Made by a program: the position numbers and the translations under genes. Shown one piece after another: positions 42,683-51,531 of a DNA stretch of 64,000 nucleotides. Origin of the DNA: an uncultured Christensenella sp. (GTDB taxonomy: Bacteria > Bacillota > Clostridia > Christensenellales > Pumilibacteraceae); the NCBI GenBank assembly GCA_910585955.1, contig CAJUGC010000002.1, positions 170,025 to 234,024 on the forward strand. The letters are read 5' to 3'. The notes below the pieces were generated by a model. That model saw only the letters and a program-made list of their open reading frames with translations, was not told the DNA's origin and searched no databases. Every line of letters begins with the position of its first letter. Within the stretch, counting starts at the first letter, position 1.

Positions 42683-43867
42683 TCAGTCCTCCCTTTCCAC
42701 TATCTCGCCCGCTTTGAGAAGAGTGCCGTCTTTTAAGGTCACGCCGCCGCCGACGAGCGCTATCTTATTCTTGCTCGAATTTTCGTCGCCCAAGACACAG
42801 TTTTTGCCTATTACGCAGTTTTCGTCCACCATAGCGTAGTTTAAACGCGCGCCCTTGCAAATACGAGTGCCGCGCATGACTACACTGCTCTTGACAAGCG
42901 CGCCCTCTTCGACGACTACGCCCTCGCCGAGCACGGAGTCTATGACGCTTCCGTTTATCTCGCAGCCCGTAGTCATAAGCGAGTTCTTGAACTTGCCGTC
43001 GCTCCCTATGTAGCTCGGCGGAAGAGGGTCGTTTCGCGAATATATCTTGAAGTTCGGATCGTTGAGATTGATAAGCGGTTCTTCTCCGAGAAGGTCCATA
43101 TTTGCTTCCCAAAGCGACGTCACCGTGCCGACGTCCTTCCAATAACCTTTGAAGCCGTAAGCATACACGCCCATCTTCTTTGATAGTAACGACGGAATAA
43201 TGTTCTTGCCGAAGTCGTTTGAACTCTGCGGATTCTTCTCGTCTTCTATAAGTTCCTTCACGAGCACGTCTTTCTTGAAGATGTATATGCCCATGGAGGC
43301 ATGATTGCTCTTCGGAGCTTTGGGTTTTTCCTCGAACGAAGTTATTTTCTTGTCTGCGGCAAAATCGAGTATACCGAAACGGCTCGCCTCTTCCATAGGC
43401 ACGTCGATGACCGCTATCGTGCAGTCGGCCTTGTTCGCAACGTGCTCGGCGAGCATTTTCGAATAGTCCATTTTGTATATGTGGTCGCCGCTCAAAATCA
43501 GGACGTGTTCGCTGTCGTACTCGTCGAGGAAGTGAAGGTTTTGGTAGATCGCATTTGCCGTGCCCTTATACCACTCGCCGCCTTTCTTTGCTTGATAAGG
43601 GGGCAAGGTGTGGACTCCGCCGTAGCTGCGGTCGAGATCCCAAGGCTCGCCGTTGCCGACATACTCATTGAGTATAAGCGGCTGATACTGCGTCAGAACG
43701 CCTACCGTGTCGATGTCGGAGTTCGTGCAATTTGACAGCGGAAAATCGATTATGCGATATTTCGCGCCGAACGACACGGCGGGCTTTGCGACCCTGCTCG
43801 TCAGTGCATACAGGCGCGTACCTTGACCGCCCGCAAGCAACATTGCAATACACTTCTTCTTTTTCAT
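42683..43867 (-). CDS. glgC: Glucose-1-phosphate adenylyltransferase, catalytic subunit
   Basis: 394 residues. The catalytic loop LAGGQGTRLYALT near 12, KPAVSFGAKYRIIDF near 27, HILSGDHIYKMDY near 125 (metal-binding Asp) and FEEKP near 195 are all present. A left-handed beta-helix follows from about 290. It makes ADP-glucose from ATP and glucose-1-phosphate, the committed step of glycogen synthesis. Second gene of the operon, 63 bases after glgB. Confidence 0.97.
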   Translation of the reverse strand: MKKKKCIAMLLAGGQGTRLYALTSRVAKPAVSFGAKYRIIDFPLSNCTNSDIDTVGVLTQYQPLILNEYVGNGEPWDLDRSYGGVHTLPPYQAKKGGEWYKGTANAIYQNLHFLDEYDSEHVLILSGDHIYKMDYSKMLAEHVANKADCTIAVIDVPMEEASRFGILDFAADKKITSFEEKPKAPKSNHASMGIYIFKKDVLVKELIEDEKNPQSSNDFGKNIIPSLLSKKMGVYAYGFKGYWKDVGTVTSLWEANMDLLGEEPLINLNDPNFKIYSRNDPLPPSYIGSDGKFKNSLMTTGCEINGSVIDSVLGEGVVVEEGALVKSSVVMRGTRICKGARLNYAMVDENCVIGKNCVLGDENSSKNKIALVGGGVTLKDGTLLKAGEIVERED

Positions 43868-43930
43868 ACTTCTTCTCCCTGCTTATATTCACTCCGCCGC
43901 CTCATTCGGCCGCAGAGTAGGTTTACCTGT

Positions 43931-45928
43931 CTATTTGCCCGTTTCGGGAGGGCTTGCCTTTTTTGTTCCGCCCGTCTTTGCGGATTTTTTCGTACCGCCC
44001 GTCTTTGCGGATTTTTTTACCGCGCTCGCCTTAGCTGCGGAGCTTTTCTTTGCCGCGCCTTTTTTCGTCTCCTTCTTCACATGGGGAGGCGCGGTGAATA
44101 TGTAGCCCGACATGGGAGCTATATCGAGAACGATACTTTCTTCTTTGCCGTGGCTTTCTGCTTTTTCGGACTTTAAGTATACCGTATCCGCATTGAACCC
44201 GTAAACGTCGCTGAAGAGCACACGCTTAAACGTGCCGCCGTTTATACCTATGCGGTAATTCTTCCACTGCGACAGCGAAAAATTTATTATTATGACTACT
44301 CTGTTGCCTTTTTTGTCGCGGCGCTCGTAAGCTATGACGTTTTGCTTGTTGTCGTCGGGCACGAGCCACTCGTAACCTTCCCAAGCGTCCTCTATTTCGT
44401 ACAGCGGACTGTTTTCGAGATATAAACGGTTCAAAGCTTTCACAAAGCGTTTCGCCTCGTCGTGAAGCGGATAGTCGAGCAGTTTCCAAGCAAGTTCGCT
44501 TGCGAAATTCCATTCGTCGAACTGCGCAAATTCAGTACCCATAAACAGCAGTTTCTTGCCCGGATGTCCCATCATATTTATAAGATAGTTCCTAAAACCC
44601 GCAAATTTCTGCTCGTATGTTCCCGGCATTTTATTGAGGAGCGAACACTTGCCGTAGACTACTTCGTCGTGCGATATCGGAAGAATATAGTTTTCGCTGA
44701 AAGCGTAAGTGAGCGAGAAAGTCAGGTTGTTATGCAGTCCCGCTCTCCAAAGAGGATCTGTCTTTGCATAAGCGAGAGTATCGTTCATCCAACCCATGTT
44801 CCATTTGAAGTTGAATCCAAGCCCGCCGTCCGCCGCCGGTTTCGTGACCATAGGCCATGCCGTCGACTCTTCGGCAATCATCATAGCGTTCGGAAACACC
44901 GAAAATATCTTGCTGTTTAAACGTCGGAAAAACGCTACGGCGTCGAGATTTTCTTTCCCTCCGTACTCGTTGGGACGCCACTCCTTTCTGCCGTAGTCGA
45001 GATAGAGCATACTTGCGACGGCGTCCACTCGAAGTCCGTCCACATGGAAAACGTCGAGCCAATACATCGCGTTCGAGATGAGAAAGCTCGAGACCTCGCC
45101 GCGCTTATAATTGAAACAGCGCGTGCCCCACTCCTTATGCTCCATTCTGAGTTCGTCCGCAGGCTCGTACAAAGGACCTCCGTCGAACTCGTAAAGTCCG
45201 TTCGCGTTTTTCGGAAAGTGCCCGGGCACCCAATCGAGAATGACGCCGAGTCCCGCCCCGTGAAGCTTGTCCACGAGATAGGCAAAATCGGCTGGCGTGC
45301 CGTAGCGGCTTGTAGGCGCATAGTACGCCGTCACCTGATATCCCCAACTTGCGTCGAACGGATATTCGGCTATACCCATAAGCTCGAGATGTGTATAACC
45401 CATGTCTTTAAGATACGGCACTATTTCGTCTGCGAATTTGCGATACGAAAATGTATTGCCGTCCTCATAGCGACGCCAAGATCCCATATGACATTCGTAT
45501 ATATTGACGGGTTTGGAATACGGCGCTGTCCGCGCGCTCATATACTCGCCGTCAGTAAATTCGTAATCATCGAGGGGATAGACCTTGCTTGCCGTAGCCT
45601 CGTGCGTTTCGGAATGGAAAGCGTAAGGATCGGATTTGTACAAGCAGCCTTTTACGGTGTCGAGATAATACTTGTAATTATCATACCGCTTTACTCCTTC
45701 GACCTTTCCTTCCCATATACCCGCAGTGTTTTTAAGACGAGTAAGCGGACTGGCTTCCGTATTCCAATCGTTAAAGTCGCCCACCACGCTCACGCCCTTT
45801 GCTGCGGGCGCCCACACGCGAAAGACGGCGCTCGAGCTCTTCTCGTCAAACTGACATCCCATGAAGCGGTAGGCATTGCCGCACACTCCGCTGTCGAACT
45901 CCGTCTGCGCGGTTATATCGAATTTCAT
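43931..45928 (-). CDS. glgB: 1,4-alpha-glucan branching enzyme with Lys/Ala-rich C-terminal tail
   Basis: 665 residues from the ATG at 45928, where GGAGG lies at proper spacing. An upstream in-frame ATG 13 codons earlier has no ribosome site. A CBM48 domain (about 25-115; VFRVWAPAAKGVSVVGDFN) precedes the GH13 barrel: VILDWVPGHF, HVDGLRVDAVAS (nucleophile Asp), MIAEESTAW (acid/base Glu) and LPISHDEVV. The last 48 residues are a histone-like run of KKSA, KTGGT and KKSS units. It creates alpha-1,6 branches in glycogen. First gene of the operon behind the promoter at 46069-46097. Confidence 0.96.
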   Translation of the reverse strand: MKFDITAQTEFDSGVCGNAYRFMGCQFDEKSSSAVFRVWAPAAKGVSVVGDFNDWNTEASPLTRLKNTAGIWEGKVEGVKRYDNYKYYLDTVKGCLYKSDPYAFHSETHEATASKVYPLDDYEFTDGEYMSARTAPYSKPVNIYECHMGSWRRYEDGNTFSYRKFADEIVPYLKDMGYTHLELMGIAEYPFDASWGYQVTAYYAPTSRYGTPADFAYLVDKLHGAGLGVILDWVPGHFPKNANGLYEFDGGPLYEPADELRMEHKEWGTRCFNYKRGEVSSFLISNAMYWLDVFHVDGLRVDAVASMLYLDYGRKEWRPNEYGGKENLDAVAFFRRLNSKIFSVFPNAMMIAEESTAWPMVTKPAADGGLGFNFKWNMGWMNDTLAYAKTDPLWRAGLHNNLTFSLTYAFSENYILPISHDEVVYGKCSLLNKMPGTYEQKFAGFRNYLINMMGHPGKKLLFMGTEFAQFDEWNFASELAWKLLDYPLHDEAKRFVKALNRLYLENSPLYEIEDAWEGYEWLVPDDNKQNVIAYERRDKKGNRVVIIINFSLSQWKNYRIGINGGTFKRVLFSDVYGFNADTVYLKSEKAESHGKEESIVLDIAPMSGYIFTAPPHVKKETKKGAAKKSSAAKASAVKKSAKTGGTKKSAKTGGTKKASPPETGK

Positions 45929-46068
45929 TGTTTCCTCCAAGAGTGAAAAGATTGTTGCACTCGGCACATATCCCTCGCCCCTCTATCGCATAAATGCTTT
46001 CGCAAGCCACCGCTCCGCTTATGCCGCATAAGCCGGCTGCGTAATGGCTTAATATATGCCTTGTATAT

Positions 46069-46097
46069 ATTATACAACATATTTTCGATAATTTCAA
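46069..46097 (-). promoter_or_regulatory. Promoter of the glycogen operon
   Basis: Minus strand: TTGAAA (46092-46097), 17 bases, TATAAT (46069-46074). The leader of about 135 bases holds a GCTTATG-CCG-CATAAGC hairpin at 46016-46032. Confidence 0.75.
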
Positions 46098-46265
46098 TAG
46101 ATATCCGAAAATTTTTCGCAAAATTTTTACAGAGATTTTGGAGATAAACGACATCTTTCGAACGCACACCCAAATTCTCGGCGCAAATGACGCGTTTGCC
46201 CGAATGATTTTTTTTCATACGCGAAAAAAAGAGAGAAATATTTTTTCTCAGACTTGTAAAAATCG

Positions 46266-46294
46266 TTGACAGCCGAATAAAAATCGAATATAAT
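46266..46294 (+). promoter_or_regulatory. Consensus promoter of glnN
   Basis: TTGACA (46266-46271), 17 bases, TATAAT (46289-46294): a perfect sigma-A match. Start expected near 46301. Confidence 0.85.
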
Positions 46295-46313
46295 GAATGC
46301 AAATAACGGCAAA

Positions 46314-46352
46314 GGCGCCGAGGAAAAAATCCCTCGGCGTCTTTATCTTTTT
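46314..46352 (+). terminator. Terminator-like hairpin in the glnN leader (attenuator)
   Basis: GGCGCCGAGG and CCTCGGCGTC form a ten-pair stem with one wobble around AAAAAATC, followed by TTTATCTTTTT. It lies about 13 bases downstream of the expected transcription start and 80 bases before the glnN ATG, so transcription must pass it to reach glnN. Confidence 0.75.
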
Positions 46353-46431
46353 CAAAGGCAAAAGCTTTACCGCAGAAAGCCGAAAAAACATATACATATA
46401 CTCGGAATACACTTTTTAAGGAGAACATAAA

Positions 46432-48510
46432 ATGAGCAACAATGTACCCAAGCTGTTCGGCAGTCTCGTCTTTAACGACAAAGTCATGAAAGAGCGCTTG
46501 CCGAAAGACACTTACAAGGCGATAAAGCACGCCGTGAGCACCGGAACGGCGCTGAGTATGGATACGGCGGATATCGTGGCGAACGCCATGAAAGATTGGG
46601 CCATCGAAAAGGGCGCGACGCACTACACGCACTGGTTTCAGCCGATGACAGGTATCACGGCCGAAAAGCACGACAGTTTCATAACGCCCGTCGGAGAAGG
46701 CGAAGTAATAATGAAGTTTTCGGGGAAAGAGCTTGTAAAGGGCGAACCGGACGCTTCGTCATTCCCCTCGGGAGGCATACGCGCAACCTTCGAAGCGCGC
46801 GGCTATACCGCATGGGATCCGTCGAGCTATGCGTTCATCAAAAACGGCGCGCTGTGTATTCCGACGGCATTTATGTCGTATAAGGGCGAAGTGCTCGACA
46901 AAAAGACTCCTCTTCTGCGCTCGATGAACGTGCTTTCCAAGCAGGCTGCAAGAATACTCAAACTGTTCGGAAGCGACGCCTCCGTCGACACCACGGTCGG
47001 CGCGGAACAGGAATACTTTTTGCTCGACAGAGAACTTGCATACAGCCGCAAAGATCTGCGGATCGCGGGACGCACCCTCTTCGGCGCTCGCCCGCCCAAA
47101 GGACAAGAACTCGAAGATCATTACTTCGGAAACATCAAGCCGAGGGTAATGGCGTTCATGCAAGATCTCGACCGCGAACTTTGGAAGTTCGGCATATACG
47201 CCAAGACGCGCCACAACGAAGTCGCGCCGGCTCAGCATGAACTTGCGCCAGTGTTCGCTTCGGTAAATATAGCGACCGATCAGAACCAGCTTACGATGGA
47301 AATAATGAAAAATCTCGCCGAAGAGCACGGACTTTTCTGCCTCTTGCATGAAAAGCCGTTTGCGGGCGTGAACGGCAGCGGCAAACACAACAACTGGTCG
47401 ATGTCGACTTCCGACGGCGAGAACCTTTTGTCCCCAGGCAAAAAGCCCGAAACCAATCTTCGCTTTTTGCTGTTCCTTACCGCCGTCATCGAAGCCGTCG
47501 ACAAGCGCCAGGATCTTCTCCGTCTTTCCGTGGCTTCCGCAGGTAACGATCACCGTCTCGGCGCAAACGAAGCGCCGCCCGCGATAATTTCTATGTTCCT
47601 CGGCGACGAGCTTACGAACATTCTCGAAAGTATAGCAAGCGGCAAACCGTACGCGAGAAAGGACGGAGTCAAGTTCACGACGGGCGTAGACACCATACCA
47701 TCCTTCATGCAGGACACGACGGACAGAAACCGCACGTCGCCGTTTGCTTTTACCGGCAACAAGTTCGAATTCCGTATGCTCGGCTCTGCCGTCAACATAA
47801 GTTGTCCCAACGTAATGATAAACACTGCTGTCGCAGAAGCCCTTTGCGGATTTGCCGACAAGCTCGAAAAAAGCAAAGACTTTGAAAAGGACGTTCTGAA
47901 AATCATTAAAGATTCGTACACGAAGCACCGCAGAATAGTCTTTAACGGCAACAACTACTCGAAGGAATGGGAGGAGGAAGCGGCTCGGCGAGGTCTTTTG
48001 AATCTCAAGTCCACACCCGAGGCTCTTTCATACTACGATCGAGAGGAAAACGTCAAGCTGTTTGAAAAGTTCAAGATCTATACGGCGGTCGAGGTGCGCG
48101 CGAGAGAAGAGATCCTGCTCGAAAACTATTGCAAAGTGCTGAACATAGAGGCGCTTACCATGCTCGATATGGCAAACAAACAGATAATTCCCGCAGTCAT
48201 GGCTTTCTCCGGCGATATAGCCGACGGCATAAACAACAAGACCGCGGCAGGCGTAAAGCCGCGCGCCGAGCTCGACCTACTAAAAAAAGTGAGCGGACTC
48301 ACGGACAGCGCATACGACGCGGCGAACAAGCTCGCCGATATTGTTGTGGAAGCAAAGGGCGTGGCGAACGTAAAAGACGCGGCGTTCTTCTACCGCGACA
48401 ACGTGCTTCCCGCCATGCAGGAATTGCGCCTCAGTTGCGACGCTCTCGAAATGATAGTAGACAAAGACTACTGGCCGATTCCCGTATACGGCGATCTGCT
48501 GTTCTGGTAA
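46432..48510 (+). CDS. glnN: Glutamine synthetase type III
   Basis: 692 residues, the length typical of GSIII and far above GSI (about 450). Family motifs: HYTHWFQPMTGITAEKHD near 65, GAEQEYFLLD near 190, KTRHNEVAPAQHELAP near 260 and NGSGKHNNWSMST near 320. It makes glutamine from glutamate, ammonia and ATP, the main ammonia assimilation step. AAGGAG precedes the start. A single gene under a consensus promoter with a terminator-like hairpin in the leader, so its expression is probably set by antitermination in response to nitrogen. Confidence 0.97.
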   Translation: MSNNVPKLFGSLVFNDKVMKERLPKDTYKAIKHAVSTGTALSMDTADIVANAMKDWAIEKGATHYTHWFQPMTGITAEKHDSFITPVGEGEVIMKFSGKELVKGEPDASSFPSGGIRATFEARGYTAWDPSSYAFIKNGALCIPTAFMSYKGEVLDKKTPLLRSMNVLSKQAARILKLFGSDASVDTTVGAEQEYFLLDRELAYSRKDLRIAGRTLFGARPPKGQELEDHYFGNIKPRVMAFMQDLDRELWKFGIYAKTRHNEVAPAQHELAPVFASVNIATDQNQLTMEIMKNLAEEHGLFCLLHEKPFAGVNGSGKHNNWSMSTSDGENLLSPGKKPETNLRFLLFLTAVIEAVDKRQDLLRLSVASAGNDHRLGANEAPPAIISMFLGDELTNILESIASGKPYARKDGVKFTTGVDTIPSFMQDTTDRNRTSPFAFTGNKFEFRMLGSAVNISCPNVMINTAVAEALCGFADKLEKSKDFEKDVLKIIKDSYTKHRRIVFNGNNYSKEWEEEAARRGLLNLKSTPEALSYYDREENVKLFEKFKIYTAVEVRAREEILLENYCKVLNIEALTMLDMANKQIIPAVMAFSGDIADGINNKTAAGVKPRAELDLLKKVSGLTDSAYDAANKLADIVVEAKGVANVKDAAFFYRDNVLPAMQELRLSCDALEMIVDKDYWPIPVYGDLLFW

Positions 48511-48511
48511 T

Positions 48512-48579
48512 TTCGACCAAACGCGAGTCGGCGCTGCGCTTGCACTCCGTGCTCGCTTGCTGAACCCGACTCGGTCGAA
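48512..48579 (+). repeat. 68-base direct repeat, copy 1, after glnN
   Basis: Starts TTCGACCAAACGCGAGTCGG and ends CCGACTCGGTCGAA. The outer arms are complementary, so each copy can fold by itself. The identical 68 bases recur at 48738-48805. Confidence 0.9.
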
Positions 48580-48737
48580 CTTATTAAGGACTCGCCTGCA
48601 CGGCTCGTATCTTAGAGTTTTTCGGCTCGTTCGCTTTCGCTCAGCGAGCTTATCCGAATTTTTCGACTCCGCTCCGCTCACCGTCGCAAAATTCTCAAAG
48701 GTCATGTTTTACGGCTTAGCCGCAAAACATTCCGTTA

Positions 48738-48805
48738 TTCGACCAAACGCGAGTCGGCGCTGCGCTTGCACTCCGTGCTCGCTTGCTGAACCCGACTCGG
48801 TCGAA
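48738..48805 (+). repeat. 68-base direct repeat, copy 2
   Basis: Identical to 48512-48579. The 158 bases between the copies contain further GC-rich hairpins (for example GCTCGTTCGCTTTCGCTCAGCGAGC) and no supported gene. Confidence 0.9.
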
Positions 48806-48811
48806 TTCATT

Positions 48812-48873
48812 AAAGAGCCGCGCCCTCAGGCAGCGTACTTTTACGCACATGACCAAGAGGCGCGGTTCTTTTT
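48812..48873 (+). terminator. Terminator built on a short GTAC-type repeat
   Basis: AAAGAGCCGCGCCCTC pairs with GAGGCGCGGTTCTTT, followed by TT. Inside lies GTACTTTTACGCACATGACC, a variant of the long-repeat core. It probably ends the glnN transcript. Confidence 0.65.
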
Positions 48874-48892
48874 ACGCATATGGAAATTAAAG

Positions 48893-49016
48893 CTGACGGA
48901 GTAGAAACGAGTAGTTCGAGGAAAACGGATTTTTTCGCGGAGGAGTGTACTTATTCGTACATGACTCCGTGAAAAAATCCGTTTGACAATGAAATACGAA
49001 GTTTCTACGCCGTCAG
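48893..49016. repeat. Long GTAC-core hairpin repeat, copy E (overlaps the rnr stop)
   Basis: Arms CTGACGGAGTAGAAAC and GTTTCTACGCCGTCAG, then ACGGATTTTTTCGCGGAG paired with CTCCGTGAAAAAATCCGT, and core TGTAC-TTATTC-GTACA. The rnr stop codon (49013-49015) lies in the terminal arm. Confidence 0.85.
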
Positions 49017-50962
49017 AGGCGGAAGGAGATTTTAGAGCCGTCTACGGAATATACTCTTACGCGCATTTTATCGCCGAGACAGTAGCTGTGCGAGCCGCTG
49101 TCGAGACGAATGAGATCGCGGTTGTAAACGTAGTTTCCGTCGGGCAGAGAACCTATGCGCACAAGACCCTCGACGCTGTTTTCAAGCTCGACAAACACTC
49201 CCCATTCGGTAACGCCGGAAATCACGCCGTCGTATTCCTTGCCTATCTTGTCGGACATAAACTCGGCTTTTTTCAAGTCGTCGACATCGCGTTCCGCGCT
49301 TTCGGCGATTTTTTCGCGCTCGCTGCTGCGCTTGCTTGCGTCGATCGCAAACTGCGCATATCTTTTGAGACCGCTCTCGCCGTTTTTCAGCCAATCCTTG
49401 ATTATGCGATGTATGGCAAGATCCGCATAGCGTCGGATGGGCGACGTGAAATGGCAATAGTACTTTGCCGCAAGACCGAAATGCCCCTTGTTTTCAGGCT
49501 CGTATGCGGCCTTCATCATGCTGCGAAGCGTGACGCGATTTATTACCGCCGAGAGCTTTTCGCCGCACGAAGAAAGAAGATCCGCAAAGTCGGCGGGCAC
49601 GGGCTTTAAGACGTCGCCGCGAAAGGTTACGCCGACGGCGGACAAAAAGTTCAGAAGCGCCTGAAGTTTATCCTGCGAAGGCGTTTCGTGAGTGCGGAAT
49701 ACGAACGGAATTTTCATGCGGGCAAAGCGTTCGGCTACCGTCTCGTTCGCCGCAAGCATAAATTCCTCTATCATCTTGTTAGACTTATATATCGGATATC
49801 GCGTTACGTCCACGGCTCTGCCATTTTCGTCGAGCACTATGCGGCTTTCCGAAAGCTCGAATTCGATACTGCCGCGCTTTTTGCGCTTATAGGTCAATAG
49901 GTCGGCGAGCTTTTCCATGTTCTCGAGCATAGGCACGACGTCCGCATATTTCGAACGCAAGCTTTCGTCACCGTCCAAAATTGCCGCGACGTTCTTATAA
50001 GTCATACGGTGGCTCGATCTTATCACGCCCTCGCAAATATCTTCGCTCGTCACGTTGCCTTCGTTGTCTATATCCATTACGACCGAAAGCGTAAGCCTGT
50101 CCACGCCCTCGTTAAGCGAGCATAACCCGTTGGACAGTTGTTCGGGAAGCATAGGGATAACTCTGTCGCAAAGATATACGCTCGTGCCGCGTTTGAAAGC
50201 CTCTCTGTCAAGCTTGGTATTTGCGCGGACGTAATTCGCGACGTCCGCTATGTGAACGTAAAGACGATAGCCGCCCTTCTTCTTTTCAAGCGACACCGCG
50301 TCGTCGAAGTCCTTTGAATCGTCGCCGTCTATAGTTATGACGAGATCGCCTCTGAAGTCGCGTCTGCCCTCGCAGTCCTTTTCTTCTATCTTATCGCCGA
50401 GCGCACGCGCTTCCTTCATTACGGTCGCAGGAAATTCTTCTTTCAATCCGTACGAACGAATGACGGAAAGAACGTCCACGCCCTTTTCGCCTAACATTCC
50501 TATGATCTCGTCTACGCGCCCGACGGGATTTCTGCCCTCCGGATAATCTTCTATCGTACATACGACTTTCTGACCCGACCTTGCGCCCATGCTCGCTTCC
50601 ACAGGAATATAGACGTCGCCGGAAATACGGGGGTTGTCGGGACGGACGAAGCCGCATGAACGAGCGGCTTCGTAAGTGCCGACTATCTCCGAAAAGCCGC
50701 GCTCGACGACCGCAACGACTTCGGCTTCGCCCGCGCCTCGGTTATGCGATGTCATAACGGCCTCCACCCTATCTCCGTGCATAGCACCATGAAGCGCAGA
50801 CGCCGGAATAAACAGATCGTCGCCGCCGTCCTCGCGCACGAGAAAAGCAAAGCCCTTGGGATTGCCTTCTATAGTTCCTACGATTTTTTTCGCCAACTTT
50901 TTCTTTATGCCGCAGCTCTTTTCGCGGCGCTTGTTTTTTTCGTATTTTTTACTTTTCGACAT
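49013..50962 (-). CDS. rnr: Ribonuclease R
   Basis: 649 residues. Two cold-shock-like domains (about 28-160), the RNB catalytic domain (about 195-520) with ITIDGDDSKDFDDAVS carrying the metal-binding aspartates, YVHIADVANYV, and a C-terminal S1 domain (about 570-649). It degrades structured RNA 3' to 5' and helps tmRNA-linked decay. It is about 100 residues shorter than E. coli RNase R, lacking the long basic tail, and has a Lys-rich N-terminus. The ribosome site is weak. It lies 98 bases after secG with a terminator between. Its stop codon is inside repeat copy E. Confidence 0.96.
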   Translation of the reverse strand: MSKSKKYEKNKRREKSCGIKKKLAKKIVGTIEGNPKGFAFLVREDGGDDLFIPASALHGAMHGDRVEAVMTSHNRGAGEAEVVAVVERGFSEIVGTYEAARSCGFVRPDNPRISGDVYIPVEASMGARSGQKVVCTIEDYPEGRNPVGRVDEIIGMLGEKGVDVLSVIRSYGLKEEFPATVMKEARALGDKIEEKDCEGRRDFRGDLVITIDGDDSKDFDDAVSLEKKKGGYRLYVHIADVANYVRANTKLDREAFKRGTSVYLCDRVIPMLPEQLSNGLCSLNEGVDRLTLSVVMDIDNEGNVTSEDICEGVIRSSHRMTYKNVAAILDGDESLRSKYADVVPMLENMEKLADLLTYKRKKRGSIEFELSESRIVLDENGRAVDVTRYPIYKSNKMIEEFMLAANETVAERFARMKIPFVFRTHETPSQDKLQALLNFLSAVGVTFRGDVLKPVPADFADLLSSCGEKLSAVINRVTLRSMMKAAYEPENKGHFGLAAKYYCHFTSPIRRYADLAIHRIIKDWLKNGESGLKRYAQFAIDASKRSSEREKIAESAERDVDDLKKAEFMSDKIGKEYDGVISGVTEWGVFVELENSVEGLVRIGSLPDGNYVYNRDLIRLDSGSHSYCLGDKMRVRVYSVDGSKISFRL

Positions 50963-51003
50963 ATATTCTTCGTTTGCGCTTTTTTCGGCGCGATGATTTT
51001 CAG

Positions 51004-51036
51004 ATAAATAAAAGCGGGCATACCTTACGCCCGCTT
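51004..51036 (-). terminator. Terminator-like hairpin between secG and rnr
   Basis: Minus strand: AAGCGGGC, loop GTAAGGTAT, GCCCGCTT, then TTATTT. It sits inside what is a secG-rnr operon in many Firmicutes, 25 bases after the secG stop. Confidence 0.7.
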
Positions 51037-51060
51037 CTCTCGTTTTATCTGTAGCCGTAC

Positions 51061-51372
51061 TTAATTTCCCGCATAGAAGATGAGGGTCACGAAAAAGAGT
51101 ACGGCAAGCACGAACATCACGATACCTATAATTACGGTAAGACGCTTAAACGTGCCTTCGAGCGTTCTGCCCTTATTCTTGGAATAGAAAGTATCCGACT
51201 GTCCCGAAAGAGCGCCCATACCCTGCGAGTTGCTCGGCTGTATAAGAACTATTATCGTGAGCGCTATGGACAATACGACAAGCAACAGCAGTATGACGAA
51301 ACGAATAATCGGAAACGACGCCGACATCCAAGGCGCTGGATCTATTGAAAAAAGATTAATCTTGTTTATCAT
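51061..51372 (-). CDS. secG: Preprotein translocase subunit SecG
   Basis: 103 residues from the ATG at 51372, which has GAGG seven bases upstream; a TTG two codons earlier is less likely. Two membrane helices flank the conserved SecG signature QPSNSQGMGALSGQSD. An extra N-terminal stretch of about 20 residues precedes the first helix. It is the small accessory part of the SecYEG channel. Followed by a terminator-like hairpin and then rnr. Confidence 0.93.
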   Translation of the reverse strand: MINKINLFSIDPAPWMSASFPIIRFVILLLLVVLSIALTIIVLIQPSNSQGMGALSGQSDTFYSKNKGRTLEGTFKRLTVIIGIVMFVLAVLFFVTLIFYAGN

Positions 51373-51473
51373 AATCAAACCTCACTTTAGAGACTAACGT
51401 ATTGATTTTACCACGTTTAAAACGAAAAAGCAAGCGTTTGAGCCATCCTTTTTTATTTGACTGAGATTTTTTC

Positions 51474-51504
51474 AAAAGAAAAGACAGACCCGACAAGCCT
51501 GTCT
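51474..51504 (-). terminator. Terminator of spoVT
   Basis: Minus strand: AGACAG, loop GCTTGTCGGGT, CTGTCT, then TTTCTTTT. It lies 28 bases past the spoVT stop codon. Confidence 0.8.
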
Positions 51505-51531
51505 CAATATTACCGTATCGATTTAACAATC

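Noticed and set aside
48512..48805. CRISPR array
   Set aside because: There are only two copies, 68 bases long with a 158-base gap, so it does not fit repeat-spacer architecture, and no cas genes are present.
48557..48904. 115-codon forward open frame after glnN
   Set aside because: It runs across both 68-base repeats and the terminator, has no ribosome site and owes its composition to the GC-rich repeats.
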